Source: a bacterium
Lineage (GTDB): Bacteria; BMS3Abin14
Assembly (NCBI GenBank): GCA_029210545.1
Contig: JARGFV010000060.1
Coordinates: forward strand, 1-15,282
Length of the DNA stretch: 15,282 bases
Reading direction: 5' to 3'
The notes beneath the pieces were generated by a model. The model saw only the letters and a list, made by a program, of their open reading frames with translations. It was not told where the DNA came from and did not search any database. The first letter of the stretch is position 1. Each line of letters opens with the position of its first letter. Of the stretch, positions 13,631-15,282 are shown in pieces. Both the position numbers and the translations under genes were made by a program.

Positions 13631-13754
13631 CCCGTGCGTCCGTAGAGCGTACGTGCATTAAGCGTAAGATCATCCGGACGTACAAACATTAACAATTCAC
13701 GCGAAAACCCCAAGAACCTCGCATCCACGCACACACCCTTCACGCACCTACGGG
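13631..13754. repeat. Inverted pair of GCGT heptad arrays between convergent genes
   Basis: After the HEAT-gene TGA the plus strand reads GTGCGTC, CGTAGAG, CGTACGT, GCATTAA and GCGTAAG (13634-13668). From the HD-GYP TAG the minus strand reads GTGCGTG, AAGGGTG, TGTGCGT and GGATGCG (13720-13747). Both genes therefore run directly into the same repeat family in sense orientation. There is no ordinary terminator in the gap. Confidence 0.65.
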
Positions 13755-15103
13755 AATGCGTGTTCCGCGCGCAGGCCGTGCAATGCGGGATCGATAACGG
13801 CTGCCACCACGCGTCCCTGTGACTCGGGGCCGTCCAGGTCCAGCTCCCACGGCTCGGAGAACGGTTTCCCCTTCCCGTCGACGATCATCTTCACCGCGGG
13901 CTTTCCCGGTTTTCCCCCCGCCTGGACCACCACCCCTATCTCGTTGCTCGAAAGCCTCACCATTGCTCCGGGCGGGTAAGCGCCCACCATCGACAGGAAG
14001 GCGTCCACGTGGTAGGGATCGAACCTGGTTCCCCGCCCCTTTTCCAGGAATGTCATGGCCTCGACAGGGGTCATGGGCTTCTTGTAGGACCGCACCGTGG
14101 TAATGGCGTCATAGGCATCCACCACCGACACCAGCCTGGCGAGAACCGTGGGGCCGTCAGTCTCCCTCAGGACCGGGTACCCGCCCCCGTCGTAGTGCAT
14201 ATGGTGCCCTTCCACCGCATGTACCAGGACGTCCGCTCCCCCCATCCCCCGGATGACCTCGGCCGAATGGACAGGATGGGACTTGATGGCCTCCCACTCC
14301 CTCAGGGTCAGCCCGCCCGGCTTGTTGAGGATGGTGCCGGGGATCCTGACCTTACCGATGTCATGCATCATGCCGGCCAGGGCTGCCCATTTTATCTTCT
14401 TCTCGTCGAGCCCCTCCTTTTCCGCCAGCAGCAGGGACAGGATCCCCACGTTGACACAATGCTGGTAAGTGTAGGCATCGTACCCCTTAAGACTCGACAG
14501 AAGCATGAGCAGGGACTTGTTGGTGGACAGTTTTTCCATGAACCCTTCCACCATGGTTTCCGCTTCTCTTAAAGGGGGAAGCCGCCCGGCGCCAACCTCA
14601 TCGAAGAACCCGTTCATGGTGGTGATGGCGTCCCGGTAGGTCTCGAGGCTCCGCGCAGGCAGGTCGGCGTCTTCCCGTCCCATGGTGAAACTCTTCAGGC
14701 CGATGTTCGTCAGCCCCTCCTCCTCACACTTTTTCAGGAACAGGTCCTTGTCGTGTTCCTTGAGCTTGAGGATATCGGCCAGCTTGAGGATTTGTTCAAC
14801 CGTTACGCCGCGGGTGATGAGAAGATCGTCGATGCCAAAGCCGCTCATGATCTTCAGAAAGCTCTCGGAGTAAGGGGTAGACTCGTAGAACAGGTAGTCT
14901 TCCACGTACAGGACCCCGTTGATCACGCCGATGAGGACCTCGTCCCTGCCCTCGAAGACCTCGCCGAGAAGGTCGTGAATACGCTTGGCAACCCCCTGAA
15001 CGGAAGGGTGCTGTGCCGGATAGAGGGCGATGTTCTTGATGACGTTGTCGAGAAACTTGACGATTCCCCTGTACCGCTCTATCTGTTTGGGGTCCTGGGT
15101 CAA
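13748..15103 (-). CDS. HD-GYP domain protein, probable c-di-GMP phosphodiesterase
   Basis: A 451-residue cytoplasmic protein with an N-terminal helical region of no recognised family (1-200), a central HD-GYP domain (about 205-370), and a C-terminal tail. Metal and catalytic residues are intact: YQHC His215, MMHDIGK His247-Asp248, KSHP (275-278), HHMHYDGGGYP (300-310) including the GYP triplet. This suggests real hydrolysis of cyclic di-GMP. No membrane segment or receiver domain is visible. The start is TTG at 15103, because GGGAGGAG lies 7 bases upstream on the coding strand and no ATG fits. The stop codon of a 24-codon upstream ORF overlaps this TTG (TTGA), so translation is probably coupled. 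The gene end runs into a heptad array. Confidence 0.93.
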   Translation of the reverse strand: MTQDPKQIERYRGIVKFLDNVIKNIALYPAQHPSVQGVAKRIHDLLGEVFEGRDEVLIGVINGVLYVEDYLFYESTPYSESFLKIMSGFGIDDLLITRGVTVEQILKLADILKLKEHDKDLFLKKCEEEGLTNIGLKSFTMGREDADLPARSLETYRDAITTMNGFFDEVGAGRLPPLREAETMVEGFMEKLSTNKSLLMLLSSLKGYDAYTYQHCVNVGILSLLLAEKEGLDEKKIKWAALAGMMHDIGKVRIPGTILNKPGGLTLREWEAIKSHPVHSAEVIRGMGGADVLVHAVEGHHMHYDGGGYPVLRETDGPTVLARLVSVVDAYDAITTVRSYKKPMTPVEAMTFLEKGRGTRFDPYHVDAFLSMVGAYPPGAMVRLSSNEIGVVVQAGGKPGKPAVKMIVDGKGKPFSEPWELDLDGPESQGRVVAAVIDPALHGLRAEHAFP

Positions 15104-15174
15104 AGCAACACTCCTCCCGTTGCGTTCAGTGGAAAGTGAAAAGGTTCTTCAGCTATCTGCTGAAAGCTTTTCAT
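15100..15174 (-). CDS. 24-residue leader ORF overlapping the HD-GYP start
   Basis: ATG at 15174 is preceded by TAAGGAGGTTAAT, one of the two strongest ribosome sites in the window. The ORF begins MKSFQQIAEE and ends GGVLL, with TGA at 15102-15100 sharing two bases with the TTG start of the HD-GYP gene. Its last codons contain the HD-GYP ribosome site. The DNA also folds into an imperfect hairpin (TTCAG/CTGAA and GAAAAG/CTTTTC, about 15137-15173). This arrangement is what translational coupling or leader-peptide control looks like. No conserved peptide family is recognised. Confidence 0.55.
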   Translation of the reverse strand: MKSFQQIAEEPFHFPLNATGGVLL

Positions 15175-15208
15175 ATTAACCTCCTTAGTCCCTTTCCTCA
15201 ACACATCT

Positions 15209-15282
15209 AGCCCGGACTATTCACGAGGTTCTTTTCCGTTCCGGCGGCGTTGCTGAGTCGTTCGCTTGTGCGGAATACTAAA
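15209..15282. other. Window edge upstream of the HD-GYP leader, possible repeat remnant
   Basis: GGACTATTCACGAGG (15214-15228) resembles the GGACTTTTTACGAGG core at 13001-13015. The rest has no recognisable gene or clear promoter and is cut by the window end. Confidence 0.3.

Overview
The window looks like chromosomal DNA of a GC-rich, anaerobic, Gram-negative bacterium of the deltaproteobacterial (Desulfobacterota) kind. That is an inference from gene content: a four-subunit 2-oxoacid:ferredoxin oxidoreductase, a PaaK-like acyl-CoA ligase, an HD-GYP protein and a proteobacterial-type LtaS/MdoB-like enzyme. No rRNA, tRNA, CRISPR array or transposase gene was found.

Layout. 1-2313 (+): a palindrome-rich edge, a PaaK-like ligase, a four-helix-bundle (23S-IVS-type) protein and a DUF2784 membrane protein. 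2320-4310 (-): an LtaS/MdoB-like phosphotransferase whose N-terminus is separated from the rest by a frameshift in a run of eight A. 4487-7353 (-): a 2-oxoacid:ferredoxin oxidoreductase operon in the order ferredoxin, alpha, beta, gamma. 7468-8394 (-): a PAP2_3-type membrane phosphatase or transferase. 8395-9175: about 780 bases without a convincing gene, holding several repeat types, two 12-bp hairpins and a terminator. 9176-12944 (-): an oligopeptide-type ABC importer (binding protein, two permeases) with no ATPase gene. 13052-13630 (+): a small HEAT-repeat protein. 13748-15103 (-): an HD-GYP c-di-GMP phosphodiesterase, preceded by a 24-codon leader ORF whose stop overlaps its TTG start.

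The most striking signal is not a gene. Nearly every intergenic gap holds short degenerate arrays with a period of about 7 nt. There are at least five unrelated unit sequences (GTGCGTA-like, GTGAACC/GTTAACA-like, ATCCAAA-like, AGCACGT-like and a GCGGAGACAC type). Many begin at or just after a stop codon, and several occur as inverted pairs that bracket a gap or, once, a whole gene. In the oxidoreductase operon each gap carries a different family. A second dispersed element with core GGACTTTTTGCGAG occurs three or four times.

How the genes fit together: the oxidoreductase and the PaaK-like ligase suggest ferredoxin-linked metabolism of 2-oxoacids and aryl or acyl-CoA, as in amino-acid-fermenting or syntrophic anaerobes. 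The ABC importer would supply peptides. The remaining genes concern envelope lipids and signalling. The genes are otherwise ordinary; the intergenic architecture deserves most attention.
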